A DNA stretch of 64,000 nucleotides, taken from contig QXCR01000010.1 in assembly GCA_004380135.1 (NCBI GenBank), forward strand, positions 248,001 through 312,000, written 5' to 3'. A model generated the notes under the pieces. The model was given only the letters and a program-made list of their open reading frames with translations, did not search any database and was not told where the DNA came from. Numbering within the stretch: position 1 is the stretch's first letter; the number at the start of each line of letters is the position of its first letter. Below, in pieces: positions 34,909-47,823 of the stretch. A program made the position numbers and the translations under genes. The DNA comes from Stemphylium vesicarium. Its lineage: Eukaryota > Ascomycota > Dothideomycetes > Pleosporales > Pleosporaceae.

Positions 34909-37103
34909 CGCGGCCCTGTGGCTGGGGGGAATGCTGCGCCTAAGAGTAAACTGGTGGATGCTTCGGACAGGGTTGCGCTGCGGCGGAGAAGCTTGTGGGT
35001 CAAGGATTAGCTCTAGGGTTAGCGCCGTCGTAAGGGCACCGTCCCGCCGGTCTTGGGCTTGGGCGCCGCCGAGTCGTCCGCTTTTCACTCTTGCCTGTAG
35101 GCCAAGCGCACAATTGGGGCCTCTCATCTCGGCGAGTATAGCCTCTACATCTTCTCAATAAGACGGCGCTTCCGAGCCTGCCTATTGGCTTTCCCCACGC
35201 AGCGCCGTCGAGCCTCCCCCTTCCTCTGGGCCTGACAGATTGCTGATTGCTGGCCCAACTGCTTTCCCCACCTTCCGACAAAGCCCATGTCCATTGGACA
35301 CCGCTAGCACCCTCTGAGACACACAGCGGATGCTGCATCACTGCCACCACCATCGCCAAGTACGAGGCACCGCCATGTCCTGACCCTCGTCCTGTGGCGT
35401 CATACCAGTCCTGCAGTCCTGGCACGAGAATCCCATGCCCATGTAACCGTCGACGCGGGTGAAGAGGGGCGCTGCTGAGCCGCCACCCACGCCACCCAAG
35501 AGGCAGCAATACGGCCCTGTGCCATGGGCCCTACTTGCATCCAAGCGAAGGGAAGCGGGCCTCTCACCATGGCTTTGCATCACCTAAGCCGCTGCTAGTG
35601 ACCTGATCCGCTGTTCCGTCGCAGCTTGACCTTCTCTCATCGCTCCTCGTGCGCTCTAAAGCCTCTTGTTCGAGCAACGATCAACGCTCAATCCTCGCTT
35701 ACGGCCGAGGTGTCCACTCGTATATGTTTATTAACAACTTCGCCTTCTCCCTAAGCGACTGCAATTCTTTCACCCCAGATGTGGGCTGTCGGGGTGTCAT
35801 TAAGGGCGAGCTCCCGAAGCTTCTCCCTCTCCACTTGCACCAGTTGGCCAGCCTTGCCTTCTTAGCGCCGGATAAAGTCGCCAGAAACATGACAGCGTGG
35901 CTTGACTGCGGCTGGTGACCCTGGCCGTTAATGCACATTTTCCAATCCCGAAATTCTTCGATGTAGCGTAGCCCGCCAACGCTCCGCCGTGTCTTGATTC
36001 TCCGTTTGATGAGCCGACAACTGTAGACCCGTAAATGACTTGTAGTAGGCCTGCAGACGCCGAGCCGTCGACACGGAGTGAGCATTGACAGCTGGACGGC
36101 GTCTACCTATGCTTACCCCGTTAGCTATCTCTCCGCTGTCGGTGTCTACCGACTATCTCAGAACACCCAGTGGGGCGAGCTCCCGCTTGAGTTTCCTCAT
36201 CAATATGATCTACTAGTAGGCCGTATTGGATGGGCGAAGTGAGAGCATTCCTTTGCGATACACTCGCACAAGGAAGCCTGCTCAAGCAGAGCTCGCCCTG
36301 CATATGCACCTTGCGGCAGAACATTATCGGCCCATGACAAATGACGGCTCACTGCTTTTCAGTGGAAGTTGCTACCACTTTTGTGTCTCTCGGAAGTACC
36401 GATGCTGCACACCTGCGTCATACCGAGTGCTCTTGGCATGAAAACGTCTCCGAATGTGGACGCCTATACGCTGGTGTTCGGAACACCCTTGTCTGAGTAC
36501 GCTTTTTAGTGGTGCTTGTTTCTGAGCTAACTGTGCCGACTTCCGGATGACTCAGCGACCTCGTCAATAGCTCCCACTTTTGCTTCTCAATTCGTCTCGG
36601 ACATTACAGATGTAGGAATAGATGCCAATTGGTGCCCTGCTTCCTCCTGCACGGGAGTGGCCTGAGCCACAGCACCAGCCACAATCCCCAGCATCGACGC
36701 GTACGCTCTTCACTGCACCAGGGCGTATATGTTCAAGCCACACGTCCTGAAATGTGGCGCATGACTCTTGGTCTTCTTGGTGCAGCGTGAAACGTGGCTG
36801 AAAGCATGTTCGGTGCATAATGCCAAGGCAGAACAGTCCGGGGTTGACTGGTTATCTGGACTTGCTGTGGCGCACGACACAACTCGGTGTCGCAGAATGT
36901 TTGCAAGGATGTGGCACGTGGTTAGTCATCGGAAACCAGCTGTAGTTCCCAGATCCTGTACATAAGGGAACGGGTAAAGTGTTTTCCCTGATAGGCAATC
37001 GGGCCTCACCGGTCGTCTCTCCGATGTGCTTGAGAGGTTGCACTCCAAAGTGACCGTGATGTATGATGTGATGGAATTGTTGCAATCGTTTGCATTTAGG
37101 CTG
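34909..37103. other. Regulator upstream region and gene-poor DNA
   Basis: The first 700 bases are GC-rich and probably hold the promoter and leader of the Zn2Cys6 gene. Beyond about 35650 I see only short featureless ORFs. Confidence 0.4.
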
Positions 37104-37900
37104 TCAGATGTGACGTCGACGCAGATCCATTCGCTTGATCAGATCGGCGACGCAGTCATCGTACCACAATCGAGCCGTTCGTTGCTGACAAGCAGCACAC
37201 GGCGTACAGGGTAGTAATTCCGCCGAAAGACTTTTTTCCGGGTTCTTTGCACGCTTGATACGATCGAGTTTCAAGCGATGAAGACCCATAATACGACCAA
37301 GCCTCAGCCCTATGCGCACTAACCTTCCATAGTAGGCCGAAAATTCGGTTTCTTTGCGATAATGCGCCGTGCAATCCAAGATTGAAACGTTCTGATGGGG
37401 CTCTGACGTCGTCGGCGATCCAGCAGCAGGCCAAGAGGCCCAGATCAAACTGTGACCTCTCGCTGTAGTGTCTGAGACTAGGAAAGTAGCCCATGTAGAG
37501 AATCTAGACCGAGGGGGTTCGGGAGGAGCAGATCACCGTGATGAGCTCCCAGGACGGGAGTGGCTTACGCCGTTCGATAGCACGACTTCCGAGGTTCTCC
37601 ATGGTACATTACCTGGTCGAACTGGCCGGAACAGCCAAGGCGCGCCCACAACCTAAATCCCACAAGGTTGGACCTAGATCGACATTTCAAATTCAGATAG
37701 TGCAATTGGAGGGTAGAGTACAGCGTTAATCTGCATGCGGATGCCGAGGGCATTGCTCCACATTGATATCTGAACCGCGAGTATGCTAGAGCAGCGTTAC
37801 AATAGTCGTATCGAAATTCTAGCAATAGCGCGTAGTGGCAGGACAAGCTTACCCACGATGTTAGCGATCTTGGCTGGCTGAACTTCAAATAGACTCATGA
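37104..37900 (-). pseudogene. Relic resembling a fungal transcription factor regulatory domain
   Basis: The minus strand near 37345-37270 encodes YGRLVRIGLRLGRIMGLHR, which matches the signature helix of the fungal regulatory domain in Zn2Cys6 proteins. About 500 bp upstream, near 37910-37850, it encodes HHIDLMSLFEVQPAKIANIV, typical of the region leading into that domain, followed by a GTAAGC. Frames between and after are broken by stops and no zinc cluster is seen. I read this as a decayed regulator gene, but I could not resolve its exons. Confidence 0.3.
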
Positions 37901-39535
37901 GGTCTATGTGGTGCGACGAATGATGGGAGCGAAAGCATAAGAGAGCCTAGAGATAATAGACGGCATACCTCTTCGGGTAAGGTTCATTCTGTGGTATGAG
38001 TTGCTGTTCCGTAACACCAACTGTTCAGCCGGATGCTAGTACGGCTTGAAGATGAGCGACTGACTGCAACCTCCAATGGATAGTTTTCGTGCATGCAAGT
38101 CTCACCACTAATGGATAGCTGCTCTGGGGATTTAGTATATTTTCGCAGCCAGCCTCTCGACTTGAACAACGAGGGGTACCCAAGACGCTGCAGTAGTAAG
38201 TTTGCAAAATTCTTCGTGCACAGTCTCGAAGAGCCAGCCCACCTACCTGTGTAGCAGCCACACGGCAATGGCTGGACAAACACGACTATAGGGTCTTGAG
38301 AACAATGATTACCGTTCGCAATGGCTGGCCGCCTGATCTCAGTGAGTGTGCTTCGCGGGACGAAGAGGATGGGTTACGCCCACACGATATTGTTGACTCT
38401 CTTTTTGTGAGCCTGTATTTTAATGCGACGCCACAGTCAAGCGATTGCTATGTTTGTCGTTTCGGTCTAGGGTCTGCGTAGGAGGGAAGTGTGGAATAAG
38501 TGGAGAGGCCGTTGGCACGCCTCAGAAAAAGCGAAGGCGCGCGTAGGAAAGGGCCACGATGAGTGCAATTGAACGATGCGGAGAAGATGCAACCCATGTT
38601 TGAGAAGTCGCGTTGGTCGTAATCAAGGAGGAGGCGTAGTTCGCAGCTACCGGAGATAGGACAAGGGCAGGATGAGTACATTTTGGCGGAAGGAGGGAAC
38701 AGATGTCGTGTCCATGCGCGATTGCTCTAATGAATCAGGCGGCGCGTGAGGAGGGGAAGTCAATTTCCTGTGGCTTCATGTAATATCTTTACTACGAATT
38801 TGTCACACATGCGTTTGAGAAGATGCACGCGGTGATTAGAGAGAATTCGTTAGCTCTAAGACGGCCAGCACCAACCCGCACCCGGGCAACTACATTAATA
38901 ACACCCACATGGTCACCCGTAAGTATAGTCAGACATGGCTTGGCTCAGCGCTTCATAGCTATCATTTCAAGTATGAGGTCACGTGCAGTTGGTGTTGGGC
39001 TGTACATGCAGCTGCTTGGCTGTACAATCAGACCTGATGGTGCGGTTATGGTGTTGAAGCCAACTAAGAGAGAAGATTGGAAGAGTGATCGCACAATGAG
39101 CATACAGGGCGCATACAGACAGTATTCACGCCTCTTGAGAGTGATCTCCACACCTCCTTAGTGCAACTTGCTGTGCCTCGAAATCTTTCGCATTTACTTG
39201 TGGTGAATATGTGTGCACAAACAAGCGAAAAAACCCCCGTCGTCCTTGAGCTAAAGGTCAAGCTTGGGTGCAGTATATCGCAGCATCGGAGTTTAAGATG
39301 ATCCTCTCTTGCAACTAGGCCCCTCAACAACTACACCACATTTTTCCATTGCTTCGATCCATCATTTTCAAGTTGTACTCCGGCAGATAGCATGGGTTTT
39401 GATGTTCTGGACGGGCAGGCGCTAGTGAGGTGCACGGGCCATGGCACACATTCGACTGTCGAAACCCAATATTCGTCGTCCTAACCAGCTCTTCCTCACG
39501 ACAACTAACTTTACAGCACACCGGAGTCGAGCAAA
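37901..39535. other. Gene-poor region and promoter of the ribosomal protein gene
   Basis: No gene is supported; the last few hundred bases should hold the promoter of the gene at 39536. Confidence 0.4.
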
Positions 39536-40594
39536 ATGTCGACCTTCGAACCCGTCATTGTACGTACGCCCCGATTGCACGAAGCCGCATTTTTTCCAGC
39601 GCAGCGCAGACTGTTGCACCCTCTCGCCAGCCAATCCGCGCTCCCGTCAACACGATGGAGATTTTTCTGCCCATGGAACATTACGCTGACAGCGCACTCA
39701 GGTCATCGACGGCAAGGGCCACTTGCTCGGTCGCCTCGCCAGCACCGTCGCCAAGCAGCTCCTCAACGGCCAGAAGATCGTCGTCGTGCGATGTGAGGCT
39801 CTTAACATCTCCGGCGAGTTCTTCCGCGCGAAGTGTACGTTCACCCAACACCGAATACGAGCAAGCGACGTAGAGAGCAGGCCACAACGAATGCAATTGG
39901 GGAAGGGGGAGGGATGGCCAAGGGGGGCCATGTAGTTGTCGATATACATTGTGGCTGCTCTTGCGGAGCGCTCTCGGGACCCTCCAGACAGGAAGATGGT
40001 AGCTGACAGCGTTGTATAGTGAAGTACTCGGCTTTCATGCGCAAGCAGACCCGTTACAACCCAACTCGCGGTGGTATGTTTACTCTGTGCACACGCACAC
40101 ATCCAGCCACGTCTTGGCCGAGCGCGGTGCTAACCCACCACCAGGTCCCTTCCATCTCCGCGCCCCCTCCAAGATGTTCTGGCGAACCGTCCGCGGCATG
40201 ATTCCTCACAAGACTGCCCGCGGTAAGGCCGCCATGGACCGCTTGAAGACCTTTGAGGGTGTCCCCGCCCCCTACGACAAGAAGAAGCGCGTCGTCGTTC
40301 CCCAGGCCCTGAGGGTACTGAGGCTCAAGCCCGGCCGCAAGTACTGCACTGTCGGCCGTCTCGGACACGAGTTCGGCTGGAAGTACCAGGACGTTGTTGC
40401 CCGGTATGTCCCATCACTCATGATGCACGACTTCATAATGCTAATTCTGTCACAGTCTTGAGGAGCGTAGGAAGGTCAAGGGCACTGCCTACTACGAGCG
40501 CAAGAAGGCTCTCCGACGGCAGTTGGCCGAGGCCAAGAAGACGGCCAACGTGGACAGCAAGATCCAAGAAGAGCTTACCTCCCTCGCGTACTAG
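39536..40594 (+). CDS. RPL16: 60S ribosomal protein L16 (uL13)
   Basis: Five exons: 39536-39559, 39702-39834, 40020-40073, 40145-40403 and 40456-40594, giving 202 residues, the normal length. All junctions are GT-AG and in phase. The first exon encodes only eight residues (MSTFEPVI). Signature sequences are DGKGHLLGRLAS, NISGEFFRAK, RGMIPHKTARGKAAMDRLK, VPQALRVLRLKPGRKYC and KYQDVVARLEERRK. It is a structural protein of the large cytosolic subunit. High intron density near the 5' end is usual for fungal ribosomal protein genes. I looked for C/D snoRNA boxes in the introns and saw none. Confidence 0.97.
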
Positions 40595-41401
40595 AAAACG
40601 GCAGTCGATGAACAGTGTCGGTTTCGGTGACGTGGTTCGGCGTGGATTGCATTTGGCTCATGGGATGTTTCTTTCCTCTACTATACTACGACCATTCGAT
40701 AGGGTGTCCAGGCTAAAAGAGCACATCAATACCAGGGTGCTTACGTGTTCATGGGTCTCTTCGCGGTCGGTCTGCTGTGTCTTCAGGTACTCTTCCGGCT
40801 AGAAGCAATACGAAATGAAAAATCCCAGCTGATGTAAAGCATGGTGATGGCGTTGAGCGTTCAGCAATAGACTGGTGGTTACCTTTTCAATCCAACCCGG
40901 TTTCTATCACGGTGCATCTTGATTCTTGCATTGCCCATTACTACCTCGCCCAGTGAAATGCCATGTGCGCGCGGAACCGCCGCGGCCGGCAGGATGGATA
41001 AGGTGGCAGGCCAACTAGCGCTTAACCTCGGCTCTGACGTCGTCCCGCATCGGATCCCTTCCCCAGATTTCCCCAACCAGGGCCATGGTCATCGGCGATA
41101 CCTGACAACACGCCGTGTACTGTTTGTACGCGATCATTACAGGAAGCTCATTCTCTTCCATCAGCGCGCTACGTCTTGCTGTTTATTCCAATTCCAGGGA
41201 CATTACGGTTGTAATCCTATAGTTCCCTCAGCGCGTAGGATTTCGGACATCTCTCGCTCTTCACTCCGCAGCGGGCCTACTCCGCACTCACGCGTCGATA
41301 GTCGCAGCTCAGCCTGATTCCGCTTGTAGATCGCTATTGGAAATCAAGCATATAAAGGAGCTTGCCACGATTGAATTGCTGTCGATATCAAAGCAAGCAT
41401 C
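40595..41401. other. Intergenic, upstream of the acyl-CoA synthetase
   Basis: No gene is supported. Confidence 0.4.
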
Positions 41402-43259
41402 ATGGAGGGCGCAAAAGACCGCCTCAAGCAACTCGCGTCGCACTTCACCTCCGCCAACCCCGTCCCGGGTCCCCCTGCCATTCACCCCGGCGACAGCCAC
41501 GAATACCACCACAGGCACAACTTCCACACCCTCAGCCCGACATGGTTTCTCTGGCGCGCCGCACAAATCGAGCCGGACGCGACAGCGATATACCACAAGA
41601 CGGCGAACAACAAGATCTTGCGGCGTTCTTATGCCGAAGCAGCGGATCGCGCAAGAGGACTGGCATACTATTTGAAAAGACATGGATATAAAAGAGTGGG
41701 TATACTGGCCACCAACACACCGGCATTCCTGGAAAGCATATTCGGTATTGCAGCAGCAGGAGCTGTGAATGTGGCTATCAATTATCGGCTCAAGCCCGAC
41801 GACATTAGCTACATCTTCCAACACTCAGACGTAGACATGATCATCGCGGATGCGGAGTTTGTTGGCTTGTTGGATGATTACAGGAAAGAAAGGCCGAATG
41901 TACCAATCCTGGTGGATACGGATACGGATGCCACCGAGGGCGAACTCTCAGGGCCATTTGACGACGCAGTATTAGAAGGACTAAAGTACGATATCGAGCA
42001 AGGCAACAAAGGTTGGGCGGATCTAGAATCACATGCAAAGAACGAGGAAGATGTCATCGCACTCGCGTACACCAGTGGAACGACGGCCCGACCAAAAGGA
42101 GTCGAATACACGCATCGCGGCGTCTACCTTGCCGCAATGGGCAACGTCATTGAGTCCGGCCTAAACTACCACACAGGGCGAGCGAAGTACCTCTGGACGC
42201 TCCCCATGTTCCACGCCACAGGCTGGACATTCCCGTGGTCCGTCACAGCAGCCCGGGGCACACACTACTGCCTGCGCAAGATCGACTACGCCGAGATCTG
42301 GCGTCTCCTCAAGACAGAAGGGGTAACGCACTTCAACGCCGCCCCCACGGTAAACACGCTCCTGTGCGCCGCCAAAGAAGCAGAGCGACTCCCGCAACCC
42401 GTGCGCGTCACCGTCGCCGCCTCGCCACCCTCAGCCTGGCTCTTCGAGCAAATGACCAACCTAAACCTGCAACCCGTACACGTCTACGGGCTCACGGAGA
42501 GCTACGGCCCCATCACAAAAGGCTACCACGTCCCCGAGTGGGATAGCTTGCCCGAGAAGGAAAAGTACCAGCGCATGGCGCGCCAGGGCCATGGGTTCAT
42601 TGTCGCCAAGGCTACGCGCGTTATCAAACCCGAGCAACCGGCGGGCGTGCTGCTGGATGTTGAGCGCAACGGGCAAGAGATCGGCGAGATCATCTTTGAG
42701 GGGAATATCTGTGCAAAGGGGTACTATAAGGATGCAGATGCGACGCGGAAGCTGTGGGAGGGGGGTTGGTTGCATACGGGGGATTTGGCGGTTTGGCATC
42801 CGGATGGCGCGATTCAGATTTTGGATCGCGCAAAGGATATTATTATTAGTGGTGAGTACTGATCTCCTCCCCCCCCCCTTTTTTTTTTCTAGAGCCCCGG
42901 AACTATGCTAACTCACAACCCTTTTTTCAGGCGGTGAAAACATCTCCAGTGTAGCCCTCGAAGCAATGCTGTCAACACACCCGTCTATCCTCGAAGTCGG
43001 CGTCTGCGCTGTGCCCGACTCCCACTGGGGTGAGCGACCCAAGGCTTTTGTTACTACTAAAGAGGACATTGAGACGGAGGCTGAGAGGGAGAAGTTGGGA
43101 CACGAGGTTATACAGTGGGCCAAGGAGAATAGCCATATTAGTCGCTTTATGGTGCCGAGGGAGGTTGTTGTGGTGAAGGAGTTACCCAAGACGAGTACGG
43201 GCAAGATTCAGAAGAATGTGCTTAGGGAGTGGGCGAGGGGGGTGGTGGGGTGTAAGTAG
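41402..43259 (+). CDS. AMP-dependent acyl-CoA synthetase/ligase
   Basis: Exons are 41402-42851 and 42931-43259, giving 592 residues. ANL-superfamily motifs are complete: the phosphate loop YTSGTTARPKGV, the YGLTES motif, GWLHTGDLAVW, the hinge DRAKDIIISGGENIS (rebuilt across the intron), and the catalytic lysine in PKTSTGKIQK. The enzyme activates a carboxylic acid to an acyl-AMP and then a CoA thioester. Length and motif wording fit the medium-chain or short-chain acid group. The C-terminus ends GCK, so there is no peroxisomal SKL signal. The 79-nt intron contains adjoining C and T runs. The substrate cannot be read from sequence. Confidence 0.92.
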
Positions 43260-43566
43260 ATTGGGAGTGGGTGAGGAAGGGGTTTGGATGTGTGTGTGGT
43301 TACGTGAGCAATGATGAATGTGAATTGCGGCTTTACGTTTTTTTTTGTCTCGCTCACATATGCGGTGCCACAAACACACGCTGACCACGAGAAGCCCAGG
43401 TTAGAAACATGACGATGCCTTTTCTTGTTTAAGCTCGACTTGATATGTAACATCTAGACCTCCATCATAGAGACCCAGAAGAAATGAACAAAAGACAAAG
43501 GCAACAATCCAACAGATCTCCCCGTCATCGGCTTCTAAATAGTATCAACCCAACACCCTCCCCCTT
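43260..43566. other. Convergent intergenic region
   Basis: 3' flanks of the synthetase and transporter genes; no gene seen. Confidence 0.45.
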
Positions 43567-44886
43567 CTACCTCTTCTTCTCATCCAGCGCCTTCTTCTTC
43601 TCAGCAGCCTTCCTCGCCTTCTCCCTCCGTCCCACCGCAGCCTCGGCCCCAATCCCACCAAAAACCAATCCCACACCAACCCACTGCATGCCCGTAATCT
43701 CATGGCCAAACCACCACACGCTCCAAACCATGGTCAGCATCTTCCTCGTAACGGTAACGGTAACAAGCAGGAGACTCGAAAAATTCGCGAGCGTATGAAA
43801 GATGAAAACCTGGCCTATAGCGCCACAAGCCGAGAACATGAGCACGTCCCAACCAACCGCCGGATACGTTTTGATGAACGACAGCGCGTTGCCGAGTTCC
43901 GAAGTGTTGATGCCGAGGGAGGCTGAGAGCGGGGTTGAAGCGAGGAGAGGGGTTAGGAGCAGGTATGATACCGTGAGCGCGGTTGACATGATGTTCTGCG
44001 CGCACATCATCTGCGGGCCGGTGAAGCCTTTGAACGAGGAGAAGATGTGGTCTTGAACTGTGTTTGTCAGGCCGTCGAAGAGGAGGTTTACGCCGAGGAG
44101 GATCAGGCCGATGGTCTGCGATGCGTCGTCGCTCGCCGCGCTACTGCTCTTCTTCGCTGCTTTTTTTGCTGTAGACGGGCTGTAGAGGGTGAAGACTGCT
44201 ACGCCTAGTGTTACGAATCCGATGACGGCGTACTTGTATAGTGGGTAGCTTTTCCGGAATAAAGATATGTGCAGGAACATGACGGGGAGTAATTTGCAGC
44301 TCTTGGCTAGGATGAAGGTTACGTAGTCGATGTGTTTTAGACTCGCGTAACCGAACGGCGAGGCCAGTGACGATGTTACTGCGATTCCGAGTAAGGGGAA
44401 GAGGATGGCGCGCGAGGGGAAGATGGGGAGCACGTTTCGACGACCCGTTTTGGCGTCTTTTTGCGCGGCCGCGAAGAGGTAGAGGAGGCCTGTTATCGCG
44501 GCGAAGGCGGATTGGATCGTGTTGAGGAAGATGGAGTAGGTGAAGCGCTCGTTCAAGGGGCCGTGGGTCGTCGTTGTTAGACGCTCTTGGATCCAAGCCC
44601 ACGTCATGCTGGATATGTGGTCAGCGAAAAGGTTCCACGCTGCTGATGCTATTGTGTACGCAAGTTGTCGGTCTGTTACTTACAAACTTCCATAGATACC
44701 TCCCACACAGACGACTAGCTGGAATAGTCCGGCTTCCTTTTGCTCCTGCGGGTTGCGCGCGTGCAGCTCGGCTTGCTCTTCTAGCTTCTGCTCAATCGAG
44801 TGCACCGCGTCGTCTAGCTGGTGATGCGCATTTCCATTCTCCTGGTTGGTGGTCCCGTTGACCTTGCGTCGAGTTGATTGCGCCAT
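43567..44886 (-). CDS. HUT1: HUT1-like UDP-galactose transporter of the ER
   Basis: Exons (minus) are 44886-44684 and 44608-43567 with a 75-nt intron, giving 414 residues. A longer start at 44961 is possible. After a hydrophilic N-terminus (about 60 residues) come many hydrophobic segments of the drug/metabolite transporter type. Family-like stretches are GGIYGSFMTWAWIQERL across the intron, SPFGYASLKHIDYVTFILAK, SCKLLPVMFLH, LFDGLTNTVQDHIF and ACGAIGQVFIFHTLANF. HUT1/SLC35B1 proteins sit in the ER membrane; yeast HUT1 was named for UDP-galactose, while animal homologs exchange ATP/ADP. The C-terminus is lysine-rich but not a canonical KKxx signal. Confidence 0.9.
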
Positions 44887-45790
44887 TGTGTATGCGTCGT
44901 TGTATGCGTTCAAGTCCTCCCAGGTGTGCGCGCGCGCAGGGCGTACGGGAGTCGATCGCACGTCGAGTGAGAACGTGGTATACTGTGGTGCGGTGCGGTA
45001 GTCGCAGTTAAAGTCGCAGACGAAGTGAAGAAAAAAAGTTTCTCAACCAGCCAAATAGACAGCACAGTTAATAAGAAAGAAGGAAAAAAGAGTGAACACC
45101 TGTCTTGACACAAGCAAGCCTTCTTGACATCAAACGTAGCTTCAACCGTGTCTTCAAGCATCCTACCCTCGCGCCGGAGCTAAGACGGAGAACGCTAAAT
45201 TAACAATCGGCGTCGGCGGCGGCACGAGCCATGTTTAAGCCGTCCTCTCTTGTGCCTCCCCTCTCAGGGATCGGAACTCGGAAAGCAAAATCTCGGAACG
45301 GCCACTTCGTCTTAGCGCGGGCCCAGCCTCTGCCCTCCGGCTTTCCCTGGTGTGGGGCGTTTAGGGTGGGCGAGTGGAAAGCTTGGGTGGGGAAGGATGA
45401 GAGAGCCGACGGGTGATAGAAAAGAAAATAAGTCGTTCTTGTTGTACTGATTGGTATTGTTATATTATCTACTCTAGTAGACGAGTGTGTGTTATTGCGC
45501 TAGATGGCAATGCGATGCTGACCGCCCTTTGATCGCGGCCAGCCTATCATGGGAAGTCGTTGTTGGTAAGAAAAAAGAGAATGCTCGCTAAGAATCGATC
45601 CGAAAAGCAAAGGAAAAACGCCGAGGAGGGCCCTAACTAGCCGTCTGCAAACCGGCCTAGGCCAGCAGATGCATGCCCCACTCACACACACACAGCTCAT
45701 GTGTCTGTCTGTCAGTCACTCAGTCAGTCGTGCTATTGCTCTCTCCGCCTCATTCCCACGGCCGACTGCACGAAATTGCCCTCCCCCGCC
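44887..45790. other. Intergenic, transporter upstream region
   Basis: No gene is supported. Short CA and TCAG simple repeats occur around 45680-45730. Confidence 0.4.
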
Positions 45791-46465
45791 TCAAGCTTCA
45801 CCCCTCACAATCTTCGCAACGGCGCTCTTTACCAGCACCCACATGGGCCCAGCATTGACTTCCTTGCCCCCACCCTCCTCCATACCACACTTCCTCTTCC
45901 ATGCATCTCTCCACCCCCTCTCCGTATCCTTTTGCTTGAGCTTCATTAGTTGCCCCGCTCTCTTGCCCTGCCGTCTGTATCCGGCCATGAAGGCATTCCA
46001 TTCCTTTCTCTCTTTGACAAAGACAACGACGCCGTTTCCCGCGTCAATGGGCTGGCTACCCCCAGAAAGAATACGCGCTTCCCAGGCGCTGCCAAGAGAC
46101 TGGAAAGTGAAAGTTGACGCGTCGAGCACGTAGTATCTTTTCCGCTTGCCGAATTTCGACGCGGCGTTGGATGAGGGCGTTATCCAGTGCGTGGCGCGTG
46201 AGTAGATGCCGTCTGCCAGCGCCTCGTGGAGGAGATCTGAAGGGAGGTATTGTCGGCATTGCAGGAGTAGTTTGTTGCGGAGTAATGTGATGTTGATGTC
46301 TGGGTGTGCCGTGGGTACTTGTGGCGAGTGGGAGAGTAGCGCCTTGTTTTGTGTGCGTGTTGAGCGCGCTGGCGGTTTGGATATCCGTCCCGATGCCCGT
46401 ATCACGGTGACTGGGTTGTGGAATTGGTGGGGTGTGATTGTTTGCGTCTGGACGGGCGCCATCAT
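45791..46465 (-). CDS. Hypothetical basic protein
   Basis: Single exon. From ATG 46465 it encodes 224 residues; the frame is open to an earlier ATG at 46669 (292 residues), whose leader looks like 5' UTR. I do not recognise a family. The central part looks folded (NKLLLQCRQYLPSDLLHEAL; KRYYVLDASTFTFQSLGSAW), followed by a strongly basic helix-rich region (GYRRQGKRAGQLMKLKQK). No signal peptide or membrane segment is evident. Basic charge could suit nucleic acid binding, but that is speculation. Confidence 0.6.
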   Translation of the reverse strand: MMAPVQTQTITPHQFHNPVTVIRASGRISKPPARSTRTQNKALLSHSPQVPTAHPDINITLLRNKLLLQCRQYLPSDLLHEALADGIYSRATHWITPSSNAASKFGKRKRYYVLDASTFTFQSLGSAWEARILSGGSQPIDAGNGVVVFVKERKEWNAFMAGYRRQGKRAGQLMKLKQKDTERGWRDAWKRKCGMEEGGGKEVNAGPMWVLVKSAVAKIVRGEA

Positions 46466-47823
46466 TTTCGAGCGTGTGACTTGTCGCTCAACCTTGAGAA
46501 ATGGGTGATCGTGTGTGCTTGATTGCTTGCGTGTTGACTTGGAAACGTGTGATGCGTAAAATGTCGTATGGTCGTGAACTCGTGAAGGAGGGAGTTGTTC
46601 CGTGGGTGTAGGAGGTTTGTGAAGAGGATCAAAGTGCAGAAACGAGGAAAAGAGGGAATGTGCGGTCAAGAATCATCTTTAACCATCATGCACCCCTTCC
46701 TAGAACAGCATAGCTCATGAAAAGACAGCTGCTTTCCCAGCCTCGGAAATCAGTCGGGTGTCAAATCTGGTGCTCTAGTCTACCAATCCCCGGCATCCTG
46801 GGCGATCCTGGCCTGCTAAAACTGGCAAGCATAGAAGGATAAGCGAGCCATGCGAGCCCTGCCGCCGAACCTCACCGCGGCGAGGGCTGTCGCGCATCCA
46901 GCGATAAGCGTCCTGCCTAGCCTTCATCGTTGGCCTGCAGCCGTTAGCAAGCCCATGTGTTGGTCCGTACCTGAGACAAGCTGCTCTGCTGCGTTGTAAG
47001 AGAGGGGCACCGAGTGTCTTGCGTCCTGTGCGACATGTCAAAGCGTGACACCATGACGTACATCCGCTAATCATGGACACCGCGAAGGGTCCAGCCGCCG
47101 TTCGCAGCCTCGTTTTGCATCCACGTGCAGGGGCCAGCCCATCAAATCCTCGGCCTAGTCACAGTGCCACATTGTGTTAAAAACGAAAGACGTAGCTCCA
47201 GCTAGCCATCGAAGCAAATGTCAAGATATGAAGCTATACATGTCCATAATATCTGTTGATTGATTGTATCTAGTAGGTATCGGTGGGAGTGAGGGTGTGC
47301 GTGTGGCAGGGGTGGTAGCGGGCAAGGTGGGGTGAGGGAGTGATTAGGAAAAGTACATTCGAGTGTCGCCGTAGAGCCTGAGGGGATGAGAGTCGTCTCA
47401 ATTCTTCCCCAGCTCTTCTTCGCTAAGAAAACCCAAAGATGGATGCCAGAGCTGCTATCGCTGAGCAGATTTGCAATCCGGATATCAAAGGCCATAACGT
47501 CATGACATTCGTGAGCCGCTTTGCGTGCACCCAGATATCGATCTCTCTCGACATTAGAAAGAAAAGTAAATAATGCCTCCAAAACAATCCGTGGTATCCA
47601 TCAGTTAACAGCAAGTAAGAAACTAAGCAAACTCATACTTTTGATGTCGCATCTGCACGCCTCCCGTCATGGTAACAGCAATGCAGATGGTGACGGACAT
47701 GAAGGTCGAGCGATACAAAGCAGAGACTAGTTGGCCCCGATTGGATTCGATGGCTCAACAGTAACACCACTCTCAACCTTCCATCGAGTCCATGTTAAAA
47801 GATAGATCTGCTAGTGGGGCGGC
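46466..47823. other. Intergenic, nothing supported
   Basis: Leader of the hypothetical gene, then about 1.1 kb without a supported feature before the end of the KH gene. Confidence 0.4.

Noticed and set aside
34501..35010. 169-codon plus-strand frame through the G run
   Set aside because: Antisense to the zinc-cluster exon and intron; poly-Gly comes only from the homopolymer.
35000..35509. 169-codon minus-strand frame upstream of the regulator
   Set aside because: Low-complexity Arg/Gly-rich translation of a GC-rich leader; no link to the regulator's exons in a convincing frame.
39560..40455. Possible intron-encoded C/D snoRNA in the ribosomal protein gene
   Set aside because: No RTGATGA C box paired with a CTGA D box was found in the introns.
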